Of a DNA stretch of 64,000 nt, positions 50,593 to 58,831 are shown in pieces. The number at the start of each line of letters is the position of its first letter. The stretch's first letter is position 1. The notes beneath the pieces were generated by a model. That model saw only the letters and a program-made list of their open reading frames with translations. It had not been told where the DNA came from and did not search any database. The stretch comes from Robiginitomaculum sp. (GTDB lineage Bacteria > Pseudomonadota > Alphaproteobacteria > Caulobacterales > Maricaulaceae). Position numbers and translations under genes: made by a program. The stretch is taken from positions 32,732 to 96,731 of the forward strand of contig JAJFFN010000025.1 in the NCBI GenBank assembly GCA_021776635.1. Direction: 5' to 3'.

Positions 50593-51219
50593 TTACTCCG
50601 GTATTAGAAAGCCGCGTTCATCTAGCAAGTTGAACCTGACAAATGTTTCTACGCCATGTCTTGAGACGGCGACACCGTCCAAGATTTTAGGATTGTATTG
50701 CCATTTTTGTACGGCTTTGATGGTTGGACGCTTGAAAATAGCCTGTGAGCAATATGTAGTGACCACATCGTACGGTTGACCTTGCGCGGTTAGATTAAAA
50801 CGGACTTTGCAATGGCCTGACCTTTGTGCACGGGGCGGCATCACTGGTTCGAAGCGTAATATCGGTTGCTCATCTTTGTCGACAATGACCAATGTGACAG
50901 TTTGTGGGTCTAATGTAAGTTTATCATATGTGGGTTCTACGATATATTTATCTGCTATAGGTTCGCTTGGTGCTGTTGGCTCTTGTATATCGATGATAGG
51001 CGGTGCAGGTGGCGGTGTAACGCGTATTAACACCGCTTTGCGTTTTTTTATTGGTGTTTCCTTTATGATTTCCGGATTGATAGTAAAACTCATTTTTTCT
51101 GGTTTGTCCGGTAGTGTGACGTAAGGCACATGGATCATTTTTGCCATAATCAAAGCTAGTCCAGTCGTGACAACAAAGGCGCTCGGCCCGCTCATAATTG
51201 TTCTTGTAAAACTATTCAT
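50593..51219 (-). CDS. TonB-like energy transducer
   Basis: A 208-residue protein with one membrane helix (about 12-28) and a modest Pro-rich linker (TPPPAPPIIDIQEPTAPSEP). The C-terminal TonB domain is RSGHCKVRFNLTAQGQPYDVVTTYCSQAIFKRPTIKAVQKWQYNPKI, with the conserved YP-like and W-x-Y/F-x-P elements. The helix lacks the S-x3-H pair of enteric TonB that couples to ExbB/ExbD; His30 lies just after the helix. No exbBD nearby. It may serve the TBDR encoded upstream. Confidence 0.85.
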   Translation of the reverse strand: MNSFTRTIMSGPSAFVVTTGLALIMAKMIHVPYVTLPDKPEKMSFTINPEIIKETPIKKRKAVLIRVTPPPAPPIIDIQEPTAPSEPIADKYIVEPTYDKLTLDPQTVTLVIVDKDEQPILRFEPVMPPRAQRSGHCKVRFNLTAQGQPYDVVTTYCSQAIFKRPTIKAVQKWQYNPKILDGVAVSRHGVETFVRFNLLDERGFLIPE

Positions 51220-51242
51220 TTTATCCTCCCTTTTAATATAGT

Positions 51243-51256
51243 TATGTTATAACATA
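51243..51256. promoter_or_regulatory. 14-bp perfect palindrome upstream of tonB
   Basis: TATGTTATAACATA lies 24 bp upstream of the tonB start in a very AT-rich gap; a further partial half-site, ATATAACAT, occurs at 51282-51290. The length and position fit a repressor operator for tonB and/or the divergent asparaginase gene. Confidence 0.45.
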
Positions 51257-51345
51257 GAAAAATATATTATGCAATAGTATAATATAACATTAAATAATTA
51301 TGAGTTTTCCTAGCCAAATTGAGGGCGGGGCGTTAGATTTTTCAC

Positions 51346-52227
51346 ATGAAAAATATAAAGACAAAACAATCAAATATTGCACTGGCCTTGCACGGTGGTG
51401 CAGGAAAATATGTTAAATCCGAGCAAGATGCGCAAATAGAACATTTACACAGCGTGGCTGCGCAAGGCCATTGCATGTTGATGGATGGGTCAACTGCTTT
51501 GGATGTGGTGGAAGCATTGGCAATCTTGCTTGAAGATGCAGGGCTATATGTGGCGGGTAAAGGCACGGGGCCAAATTCTGCGGGCGAATACGAGTTGGAT
51601 GCCTGTATTATGGACGGTCATAGCCGCAGTGTCGGTGCGGTTGCTGCGCTCAAGGGCTATAAAAACCCCGTGCGGGTTGCGCGCTGCGTCATGGAACACA
51701 CGCCCCATGTCATGTTGGCAGGGCGCGGTGCAGAAACCTTTGCGGCTTTGCAAAACTGTGCGCCTGTCGAGAAACCTCTGGAATATTATATACTTCACGG
51801 TGTCACGCGTTTACCCCATGAACTCGACACAGGCACGATCGGTGTTGTGGCACGAGACAGCCAAGGCAGACTTGCTGCTGCGACTTCGACTGGCGGGTTA
51901 TTGGGCAAGATGGCAGGCCGGGTCGGCGACAGCCCTCTTCCAGGCGCAGGGTGTTGGGCAGACGAGAGGGTTGCAGTTTCCTGTACGGGGCAAGGCGAAT
52001 TTTTTATCAAGGCGGCAACTGCCGCAGATGTTTCGGCGCGTATGGCTTACGCGAAAACTCCATTAAAGGCCGCCGCAAAAGCGGCGTTAAAAGATATGCA
52101 AAAACAAGGTGGTTATGGTGGTGTAATTGCTCTGGGAAGTACAGGGCAACCAACAATGCCGTTCACATCACAAGGCATGCGCAGAGCATGGATAGATAAA
52201 GCCGGTACTATAAAGGTAGATGTTTAA
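51346..52227 (+). CDS. iaaA: Isoaspartyl peptidase / plant-type L-asparaginase
   Basis: A 293-residue Ntn-hydrolase precursor that self-cleaves before Thr164 (DTGTIGVVARD) to form alpha and beta subunits. LALHGGAGKYV starts the chain; AAATSTGGLLGKMAGRVGDSPLPGAGCWAD carries the substrate loop (Arg and Asp contacts). It removes beta-aspartyl residues from peptides and hydrolyses asparagine. It is slightly short at the C-terminus compared with E. coli IaaA (321 residues). Confidence 0.93.
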   Translation: MKNIKTKQSNIALALHGGAGKYVKSEQDAQIEHLHSVAAQGHCMLMDGSTALDVVEALAILLEDAGLYVAGKGTGPNSAGEYELDACIMDGHSRSVGAVAALKGYKNPVRVARCVMEHTPHVMLAGRGAETFAALQNCAPVEKPLEYYILHGVTRLPHELDTGTIGVVARDSQGRLAAATSTGGLLGKMAGRVGDSPLPGAGCWADERVAVSCTGQGEFFIKAATAADVSARMAYAKTPLKAAAKAALKDMQKQGGYGGVIALGSTGQPTMPFTSQGMRRAWIDKAGTIKVDV

Positions 52228-52235
52228 TTCGTGCT

Positions 52236-52262
52236 AGGGTCAGAGCCTAGGTCCTGACCCTT
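52236..52262. terminator. Dispersed motif forming a terminator-like hairpin
   Basis: AGGGTCAG and CTGACCCT pair (8 bp) over a 10-nt loop, 8 nt past the asparaginase stop; the right half TAGGTCCTGACCCTT (52248-52262) is a member of the dispersed motif family. The T-tract is short (TTGT), so termination may be weak. Confidence 0.45.
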
Positions 52263-52289
52263 GTAATTCAAGTGAGGTAATGGCACATG

Positions 52290-52329
52290 TACTGGACAGT
52301 GGCAGGACTTTATACTGGACAGTGGGCAG
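52290..52329. repeat. Two direct repeats, TACTGGACAGTGG(G)CAG
   Basis: Copies at 52290-52305 and 52313-52329 differ by one inserted G. They lie in the 184-bp gap before the SRPBCC gene. TGGACAGT-like ends are seen in some insertion sequences (recalled), so this could be a remnant; there is no transposase nearby. Confidence 0.4.
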
Positions 52330-52411
52330 ATTATAAAATTCAGCCCTGTACCACCAAAATAGTAAAGGTGGATAGGTAGGTATTACTGAACTTAAAGGGT
52401 GCGAAAGAACG

Positions 52412-52930
52412 ATGTTTTTTTTCCGATTTATGACAATTTTGTATTGCACGTTGGTTGTAGCCGTTCCGGCCAGTGGTAAGATCATTTCGTCCTCATCTGA
52501 GCAATTCACATTACGTCATGAGGCAATTTCAAAATTACCGCTCGAAGATTTATGGAAAATTTTAATCGAGCCTGCAAAATGGTGGGCAGCAGACCATACG
52601 TATTCTGGAAATTCGAACAACCTGTCCCTTGAACTAAAACCTGGCGGGCTATGGCAGGAAATATGGGATGATGGCTCTGTCAAACACGGAGAAGTAATTT
52701 ATGTAAAACACCAAGAACAACTCCGGTTAAATGCACCTTTTGGTCCTTTACAAGAAAAGGCTGTTATAGATGTTTGGACGATTACTCTGACGCCACATCA
52801 AGAAGGCACAATGATCGTATTTGATGAGGTTGTTACGGGTTCCGGTATAAGCAAATTAGATGAATTGGCACCGGCTGTAGATTACGTAAAAAATGAAGCT
52901 ATTACGCGTCTGTCCCTAGTAAAAAAATAA
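52412..52930 (+). CDS. Exported SRPBCC (START/Bet v1-like) protein
   Basis: A 172-residue protein with a signal peptide (about 1-22, hydrophobic RFMTILYCTLVVAVPASG). The body matches the SRPBCC/AHSA1 fold: EAISKLPLEDLWKILIEPAKWWAADHTYSG, LKPGGLWQEIWDDGSVKHGEVIYVKHQEQLRL, and a long C-terminal helix SKLDELAPAVDYVKNEAITRL. These domains bind hydrophobic ligands or cofactors; a periplasmic version is less common. It stands alone, not clearly in an operon. Confidence 0.8.
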   Translation: MFFFRFMTILYCTLVVAVPASGKIISSSSEQFTLRHEAISKLPLEDLWKILIEPAKWWAADHTYSGNSNNLSLELKPGGLWQEIWDDGSVKHGEVIYVKHQEQLRLNAPFGPLQEKAVIDVWTITLTPHQEGTMIVFDEVVTGSGISKLDELAPAVDYVKNEAITRLSLVKK

Positions 52931-52961
52931 CGCTATAACCGTATAAATTTTATTTCTAAAA

Positions 52962-53774
52962 TTATTGCGACGCCGTTGGGGTTTGGTTCGTATCAGTGAC
53001 AAGAGCTTCAGAAATAAATTCAGGTGATAGTTTAACCGCGTCTACTGGTGGGTTTGGGAATTGAGAGGTAAATTTTATTGTTTGTCCTGGTTTAAGTGTT
53101 GATTGTGTTGGCTCGACGACCCACGAGGTGAGAACCTCACCACTTGCATTCTTAAAACTCAGTTGAATAAGTTCTACATCTCGCGTTTTCACATCGAAAT
53201 TTTTAACACGTCCATTAATAAATAATACTTGAACACCTTCATTGTTTCCAAAACGAGTTTCAATATCGTAGATTTCTAATCCTGATACATTTGCCTCAAG
53301 GCCAATTGCATTATAAATTGGAGCTGTTCCAGGAAAGGACTTAACTATGTGTGCTCGAAATAGAATGGCAGCAAGCGTAAACAAAGCCAAAATGACCAAG
53401 GTGACAATCCAAATCATGCTCACACCAAGCAAGCGTCTCCGGGCTTTTTTGCGGTCAGCCGTCTCACGTATAGCGGCATGAGCACCAATATTAGCAGTGA
53501 AGTTTTTATTTTGGTCTTCTAAACCTTCAACGATATTGTCAGGGTTTGTACTGCCCGCTTGGTCGGGTAAACTCACGTCATGTACGGGTTCGCGAATAAC
53601 CTCTTCGCGCAGTTCATTGTTTTTCTGGGCGTCGTCTAAATTTAGTGCATCGGGTTCTGCTGCTACAAACCATGTCGCCGAGCACTGGGAACAGCGAACT
53701 GTCCTCCCATTTGCGCCAATAGCATCATCGGCAATCTTAAAGCGTGTGGCACATTCAGGACATTCAAGTATCAT
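52962..53774 (-). CDS. MJ0042-type zinc-ribbon membrane protein (DUF3426-like)
   Basis: A 270-residue protein. The N-terminal zinc ribbon has Cys5, Cys8, Cys28 and Cys31 (LECPECATRF...VRCSQCSATW). An acidic disordered linker, one membrane helix at about 117-140 (MIWIVTLVILALFTLAAILF), and a C-terminal beta-rich domain (GLEIYDIETRFGNNEGVQVLFINGRVKNF) follow. In many Alphaproteobacteria this gene lies divergent to ftsE, as here, suggesting an envelope or division link, but its function is not known. Confidence 0.85.
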   Translation of the reverse strand: MILECPECATRFKIADDAIGANGRTVRCSQCSATWFVAAEPDALNLDDAQKNNELREEVIREPVHDVSLPDQAGSTNPDNIVEGLEDQNKNFTANIGAHAAIRETADRKKARRRLLGVSMIWIVTLVILALFTLAAILFRAHIVKSFPGTAPIYNAIGLEANVSGLEIYDIETRFGNNEGVQVLFINGRVKNFDVKTRDVELIQLSFKNASGEVLTSWVVEPTQSTLKPGQTIKFTSQFPNPPVDAVKLSPEFISEALVTDTNQTPTASQ

Positions 53775-53874
53775 TTATTTTTCCCGAATCGATCATGAAA
53801 AGAATGTGGCGAAGTGATAAGAAAATGTCTAGGGTGAATTTAAATGGTCAAATAGAATATAATACGAGTCGCAT

Positions 53875-54591
53875 ATTAATCATACACGTAATCATACAGG
53901 CGTAGACCCAAGTTCCAACGTTCATTTTGAACGGGTAGGATTTCGCTATGGCCGTGACAATGAAATTCTCAGTGATGTTAGTTTTTCCCTACCGGCGGGA
54001 TCAATGACATTTATAATTGGGCCGTCAGGTGCCGGGAAAAGCACTTTGCTAAAATTGATTTATTTGCAAATGCGACAATCACGTGGTCACATCACATTAT
54101 TTGGCCGCGATACGTCCCAAATTGAACGTAAGGAAATTCCTGCACTGAAACGCAGAATGGGCATAGTCTTACAAGATTTTAGGCTAATTGATCATTTAAG
54201 CGTTTTTGAAAATGTGGCTTTGCCTCTAAGGGTCGCAGGGAGTAAACAAGAGGATTATAAAGAAGACGTGCTTGGTCTCTTAAAATGGGTGGGGCTTGGC
54301 AATCGTTACCATGCTTTGCCGCCAACATTATCAGGAGGGGAAAAACAACGCGCCGCAATAGCCCGCGCCGTGATTACAAAACCTGATATCTTGATTGCTG
54401 ATGAACCCACCGGCAATGTTGATGAAGGTATGGGGCGTCGCTTAATCCGACTTTTTTCTGAACTCAACAGGCTGGGGACAACTACGATTATAGCCACCCA
54501 CAATACGGCCCTTATTCCAGAGGATGCAAATACATTATCAATAGAACATGGCCAGATAACGGGCACAATAAATGGTGAGCAAATTGGCTGA
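53875..54591 (+). CDS. ftsE: Cell-division ABC ATPase FtsE (start codon non-standard)
   Basis: The ABC ATPase partner of FtsX, controlling wall hydrolases at the septum. Homology clearly begins upstream of the first ATG (54004): codons from 53920 encode VHFERVGFRYGRDNEILSD with the A-loop Tyr, before Walker A GPSGAGKS. LSGGEKQRAAIARA and ILIADEPTGNVDE follow. The reading frame is open back to the stop at 53860-53862, but no ATG, GTG, TTG or CTG occurs between there and 54004. The best start in this stretch is ATT at 53875, with GAG 6 nt before it. Starting at 54004 would remove two strands and the A-loop. A 5' frameshift or sequencing error is possible. Confidence 0.85.
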   Translation: MNHTRNHTGVDPSSNVHFERVGFRYGRDNEILSDVSFSLPAGSMTFIIGPSGAGKSTLLKLIYLQMRQSRGHITLFGRDTSQIERKEIPALKRRMGIVLQDFRLIDHLSVFENVALPLRVAGSKQEDYKEDVLGLLKWVGLGNRYHALPPTLSGGEKQRAAIARAVITKPDILIADEPTGNVDEGMGRRLIRLFSELNRLGTTTIIATHNTALIPEDANTLSIEHGQITGTINGEQIG

Positions 54592-55513
54592 CACACATAT
54601 ACAAAAAACTGACTTTACGGCTAAAAGGCAGCCAATACTGCCCTATAACAAAAAGACAGACCGTCCTTTATTTATGGTGCTGGTGATATTAGCTTTTCTC
54701 GCAACTATGACTTTACTGGCAACGTCATCTGGTCATCGGGCAGCAGAAGGATGGCGCAGTAATTTGCAAGGAAAATTGACGGTACAAATCAAGCCTGGAC
54801 AGAAAAAATCAGACACTGAGTTCTTAGATACGGCACAAAAGGCCAAGTCCCTATTAAAGGAATTCGCGCCAGTTGAGTTTGTAACAATTTTACCGCCTGA
54901 GTATTCACAATCTTTATTAGAGCCGTGGTTGGGAAATGTTCCTATACCGGATGATATACCCTTACCAATTTTGTTAGATGTGAAGTTATATGACGGTCAG
55001 TTATTTGACACTAAAAAGGTCATGATTGCATTTGCAGATGCTGGCATTCGTGTAGATATAAACGACCATAGCCAGTGGGATAAGCAGATTAAACGTACAA
55101 CCAGTGCGGCAAGACTGCTATCGTATTTGGCCTTAGGTTTAATAATTATTGCAAGTATTGCCGCATCTATTTTTGCAACGCGAGCCGGGCTAACTTCGCA
55201 GCGCCGTTTGATGGATGTACTACACCAGATAGGAGCACCGCCTGCTTATACAGCGCGTTTGCTAAGTACCCGCTTTGCAATTTCGGGGTTCAAGGCTGGG
55301 GGGATTGGTGCGCTCTCAGCACTGGTAATTTCGGTGTTAGTCGGAAGCATGTTTTCCGTATCAGACGGGTTTTCGTATTTTTTACCAGGACTGCATTTAT
55401 CAATGACCGATATCTTTTTGGTTGTTGCTGTTCCGATTGTAATGGCTTTGATCATAATCATTGTAAGTTGGCGTACAGTGATAAAAATATTATATACTGA
55501 AATTTATCCATGA
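54572..55513 (+). CDS. ftsX: Cell-division protein FtsX
   Basis: A 313-residue membrane protein of the FtsX/MacB superfamily: cytoplasmic N-terminus, helix 1 at about 29-49, a periplasmic domain (50-165), then three helices (about 180-200, 235-255, 275-300). RRLMDVLHQIGAPPAYTARLLSTRFAISGFKAGGIG is the FtsX pre-helix signature. It overlaps ftsE by 20 nt and ydcF by ATGA, so all are one operon. With FtsE it activates peptidoglycan amidases at the division site. Confidence 0.93.
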   Translation: MVSKLADTHIQKTDFTAKRQPILPYNKKTDRPLFMVLVILAFLATMTLLATSSGHRAAEGWRSNLQGKLTVQIKPGQKKSDTEFLDTAQKAKSLLKEFAPVEFVTILPPEYSQSLLEPWLGNVPIPDDIPLPILLDVKLYDGQLFDTKKVMIAFADAGIRVDINDHSQWDKQIKRTTSAARLLSYLALGLIIIASIAASIFATRAGLTSQRRLMDVLHQIGAPPAYTARLLSTRFAISGFKAGGIGALSALVISVLVGSMFSVSDGFSYFLPGLHLSMTDIFLVVAVPIVMALIIIIVSWRTVIKILYTEIYP

Positions 55514-56184
55514 ATAGCGCTAAAAAATCATTGAATCCCCCTGCAAACAAGGCGCGTGTTCGCGCGGCGCTTTTCAACGTATGTAAATTTCTATTCGGAT
55601 TTGGCACCACGATGTTGATTATCGGATTTGCAGTATTTGTTGTCTATATTTCTACTATGAAACCGCCTGGACAGTTGCCAAAAGTCGACGGCATTGTTGT
55701 CTTAACTGGCGCAGACGGGTCAAGATTGCATGTTGGTGCTGAACTTTTAAAAACGGGGCACGGAGAACGCTTACTAATTTCAGGCGTCAATCCAAGCATT
55801 AAACCCGAACAGATACAAGGGTTGCTTGCACTAGACCCGGCCCAGTTTAATTGTTGTGTGGATTTGGATTACGAAGCTGAAAACACCTATGGTAATGCAC
55901 AAGAAACGGCGCGCTGGGCGACTGTTATGGGCTTTGAAAAAATTGTATTGGTGACGTCTGCATATCATATGCCCCGCGCAAAAATGGAAATTGCCTCGGT
56001 CATGAATAATGTAGAAATCATAGCATATCCGGTTGCAGCAAAAGCTGCTGCAGAAGCGCCTTGGTGGGGCGGGTGGGACAAAATTAGACTGTTATCACGA
56101 GAATACGGGAAATTATTGGTCAGCTTTGCTCGTGAGCCTGGTAAACGACCCATTAGACATAAATTACAAACAACAAATGGTTAG
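55510..56184 (+). CDS. YdcF family (DUF218) membrane protein
   Basis: A 224-residue protein with one N-terminal membrane helix (about 22-47) and a Rossmann-like DUF218 domain: VDGIVVLTGADGSRLHVGAELLKTGHGERLLISG (about 58-91), ENTYGNAQETARWATVMGFEKIVLVTSAYHMPRAKME. The conserved Tyr-His-Met and Arg match ElyC/YdcF proteins involved in envelope or cyclic lipid carrier homeostasis. It is coupled to ftsX (ATGA) and to the next gene (8-nt overlap). Confidence 0.9.
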   Translation: MNSAKKSLNPPANKARVRAALFNVCKFLFGFGTTMLIIGFAVFVVYISTMKPPGQLPKVDGIVVLTGADGSRLHVGAELLKTGHGERLLISGVNPSIKPEQIQGLLALDPAQFNCCVDLDYEAENTYGNAQETARWATVMGFEKIVLVTSAYHMPRAKMEIASVMNNVEIIAYPVAAKAAAEAPWWGGWDKIRLLSREYGKLLVSFAREPGKRPIRHKLQTTNG

Positions 56185-57223
56185 TTCAAAAACAAAGCCC
56201 AAAACGATGAACAAGCTGATAACTATACCCCGGTTAATTATTTTCGGTTTATTGATACTTGTATTGATTATGTGTGCGTGGGTTTATCTACGTAATGTGT
56301 TGGCAAATAATTTGGTAGCTAATATCACAAGCCTTGAAAGCCAAAATTATCAAATTGGGCATGACGGGTTAAAAGTTTCGGGTTTTCCGTTTATTGTAGA
56401 CGCGAAATTAGGTGATGCTTCTGTTCGTGGGCCCATAAGCAACACATCTGACCTGGTCAAGAACTGGTCCGTTAAATCAGGTGATATCCGAGTGTATAGC
56501 TCAACCTTTACACCTTTATCGTGGCAATTCGAACACAGAGGAAAAATGCGAATAGATTTGCGCGGATATAGCGGTGAGCGTTTTACATTTGATGTCGTTC
56601 CAGCAACTATAGATGGGCAGGTCTCTTTTTCTATAGCGGGTGGATTAAAATCGGCGCAAATTGACATTGCTCAGGCAAAGTTTAAGCCTTTGGCAAATAC
56701 GGCGCCCATAATAAGTCAGTTTGAAAAAATCTTTGCGGACATAGACGTCTTAAACAATATTGGTCGGGTGAACATCTCTGGTGCCAATATTGCGTTATCG
56801 GAGGACATTCCGAAAATATTGGCCAATATCGTTGGCGACAATCTTACTGCAATTGAACTGAATACAAAAATTGATAATTGGGCACTGTTGGAGGTAAATG
56901 GTATAGAAACGTGGCTTACAGCCGATAGTCGGTTATCGTCAGATTACTTGGCCTTAAAATGGGGTCTGGTTGATATCGTTGGTGATTTTGACATCACATT
57001 TAAAAACCGGTTGCCGGAAGGTATTATTCACATCCGCATCAAAGAACCTGAACAATTGCTACAAAACCTCATCGCTAATCAACTCGTTCGTGAACCGTAT
57101 ATAGACATGGCAAAAATGTTGATTGCAGTATACCCAACGCAGCCTGACGGGCGCAAATACTTTGAAATTACGATTAAAGACGGCGTTGTGAAAACTGGTA
57201 TTATACCGATTTATAAGTTCTAA
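56177..57223 (+). CDS. DUF2125 envelope protein
   Basis: A 348-residue protein starting at the ATG at 56177 (8-nt overlap with the ydcF-like gene). It has one N-terminal membrane anchor (about 15-35), then the DUF2125 opening SLESQNYQIGHDGLKVSGFPFIVDAKLGD and a long beta-rich periplasmic region. The longer in-frame ORF would start inside ydcF and is not used. DUF2125 genes often accompany ftsE/ftsX in Alphaproteobacteria; the function is unknown, possibly lipid or lipoprotein traffic (AsmA-like beta-taco resemblance is my impression only). Confidence 0.8.
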   Translation: MVSSKTKPKTMNKLITIPRLIIFGLLILVLIMCAWVYLRNVLANNLVANITSLESQNYQIGHDGLKVSGFPFIVDAKLGDASVRGPISNTSDLVKNWSVKSGDIRVYSSTFTPLSWQFEHRGKMRIDLRGYSGERFTFDVVPATIDGQVSFSIAGGLKSAQIDIAQAKFKPLANTAPIISQFEKIFADIDVLNNIGRVNISGANIALSEDIPKILANIVGDNLTAIELNTKIDNWALLEVNGIETWLTADSRLSSDYLALKWGLVDIVGDFDITFKNRLPEGIIHIRIKEPEQLLQNLIANQLVREPYIDMAKMLIAVYPTQPDGRKYFEITIKDGVVKTGIIPIYKF

Positions 57224-57237
57224 GACGAAGGGTGTAA

Positions 57238-57253
57238 TAGGTCCTGACCCTAG
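57238..57253. repeat. Dispersed motif copy, TAGGTCCTGACCCTAG
   Basis: The best match to the family consensus. It lies in the 31-bp gap between the convergent DUF2125 and aminotransferase genes, right after the aminotransferase stop on the minus strand. Confidence 0.55.
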
Positions 57254-57254
57254 A

Positions 57255-58448
57255 TTATAGAACCGCCAAAATACAATCTGCTAACCTATCAATAGTTTCT
57301 GTGCGTGCACCGGCAATATTGATACGTCCAGAGTTCAGCAAAAACACCGAATGTTCGCTACGCAACTTATCCGCCTGCTCTTGGCTTACGGGCAAGAGCG
57401 AGAACATGCCTTTTTGCGCCGTAATTGCTGCGGCCATTTGTTCTGCACCTTGCACCAACAAAGCTTCACCGAGTGATGCCCGCAATCCGGTCATCCGCAC
57501 GCGCATATCTTCCAATTCGGTTTTCCAATCTGCGGTAAGAGCAGGGTCTGCCAATATTTTGGCTACCAGAGCCGCGCCGTGGTCTGGCGGCATTGATATC
57601 ATGCGGCGCATCGTCAAGCCAATCTGGCCGTGGGCTAATTTGGCATCATCAGGGGTGGCGCATAATGCCCCTACCAATCCGACACGCTCCTTGTAGAGCC
57701 CGAAATTTTTTGAACATGATGCTGCCAAAACAAGTTCTGGAAATATTCCTGCCAATAACCTCAACCCGTAACTGTCTTGCGCAAGCCCGTCCCCAAGCCC
57801 CGCATAGGCCAAATCAACAAATGGCAACAGATTTTTTTCTAACATTAAATCGGCTATGGTTTGCCACTGGGATTCGCTGAGGTCTGCGCCCGTTGGGTTA
57901 TGACAACACCCATGCAAAAGAACCGCATCACCAACTTTGGCATTGTCGCGTAATTCTGCACACATATCATCAAAATCTATGCGCTGTGTTTCTTTATTAT
58001 AGTAAGGATATTGCTTGATACGTAATCCGGTCGAACCAATTAAAGGCTGGTGGTTTGCCCATGTTGGTGTGCTGACCCAAATCGTGGCCGCCGGATTGGC
58101 GAGCTTGATAAGTTCTGCCCCAAGTCGTAGTGCCCCAGAACCACCTGCCGCTTGCGCCGTAGCCAACCGCCCTGATGTTATAGCTTCGCTGTTCGCCCCA
58201 AATATCAATTTTGAGAAAAGGCTATTGAAGGCAGGGTTCCCGTGTATACCAATATATTTTTTGCTGTCTTCTTCTCTAAGCAAGCGTTTTTCGGCTTCTT
58301 TCACCGCACGCATGACAGGCGTCGCACCCACTTTGTCTTGGTAAATGCCAACGCCTAAGTCAATTTTCTTAGGGTTGGTATCTGCAGCCGCTATTTTTAT
58401 CATGCCGACGATGGCATCTGGCGGTGTTGCGGATAAAGTTTCAAACAT
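57255..58448 (-). CDS. tyrB: Aromatic amino-acid aminotransferase
   Basis: A 397-residue class I PLP aminotransferase. LGVGIYQDKVGATPVMRAVKEAE (31-53), HGCCHNPTGADLSE with the PLP-binding Asn, Asp212 in FVDLAYAGLGDG, and Lys247 in AASCSKNFGLYKERVGLV (Schiff base), all as in TyrB/AspC. It transfers amino groups between 2-oxoglutarate and Tyr/Phe/Asp. aspC-type specificity is also possible. The C-terminal NIAGAR contains the substrate-carboxylate Arg. Confidence 0.9.
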   Translation of the reverse strand: MFETLSATPPDAIVGMIKIAAADTNPKKIDLGVGIYQDKVGATPVMRAVKEAEKRLLREEDSKKYIGIHGNPAFNSLFSKLIFGANSEAITSGRLATAQAAGGSGALRLGAELIKLANPAATIWVSTPTWANHQPLIGSTGLRIKQYPYYNKETQRIDFDDMCAELRDNAKVGDAVLLHGCCHNPTGADLSESQWQTIADLMLEKNLLPFVDLAYAGLGDGLAQDSYGLRLLAGIFPELVLAASCSKNFGLYKERVGLVGALCATPDDAKLAHGQIGLTMRRMISMPPDHGAALVAKILADPALTADWKTELEDMRVRMTGLRASLGEALLVQGAEQMAAAITAQKGMFSLLPVSQEQADKLRSEHSVFLLNSGRINIAGARTETIDRLADCILAVL

Positions 58449-58536
58449 TATGACCTCTTATGAAGACTACATGTCTCGCTAACTTATTTCATTCGCAATG
58501 AAAAGACGCAAAATGACACATGAATCGGAATATGTC

Positions 58537-58831
58537 AGGTAGTGTACTCATAAACTCAGGCCTAAATGGAGCGAAATATGCGAAAATATGAGAGGAAAAG
58601 TGTGCGCGGCGGGCTTGTTGCCCGGCTAAGCACTTTGACGTAGCAGATTGAAGCAGATTTAGCTCCGCGCTTAAGTCACGTTTAGCATGGCCACTTTGCT
58701 CATTGGCGTCGTTTTAAAACCTTGCCCCTAAAGGGATATAAAAAAATGCTAGCATTTACTGCGGTTTTACGCCTAGCCAGTGAACAAATTGCCTCATGCC
58801 ATTTAGGTCTGAGTTTATGAGTACACTACCT
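58537..58831. mobile_element. 295-bp MITE-like element with 33-bp inverted ends
   Basis: The left end 58537-58569 and the right end 58799-58831 are inverted copies matching at 32 of 33 positions (outer end AGGTAGTGTACTCATAAACT). The 229-bp interior has no substantial ORF on either strand. There is no transposase gene in the window. A clear target-site duplication was not found. It is inserted in the gap between the aminotransferase and the symporter, where it could carry or displace the symporter's promoter. Confidence 0.85.
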
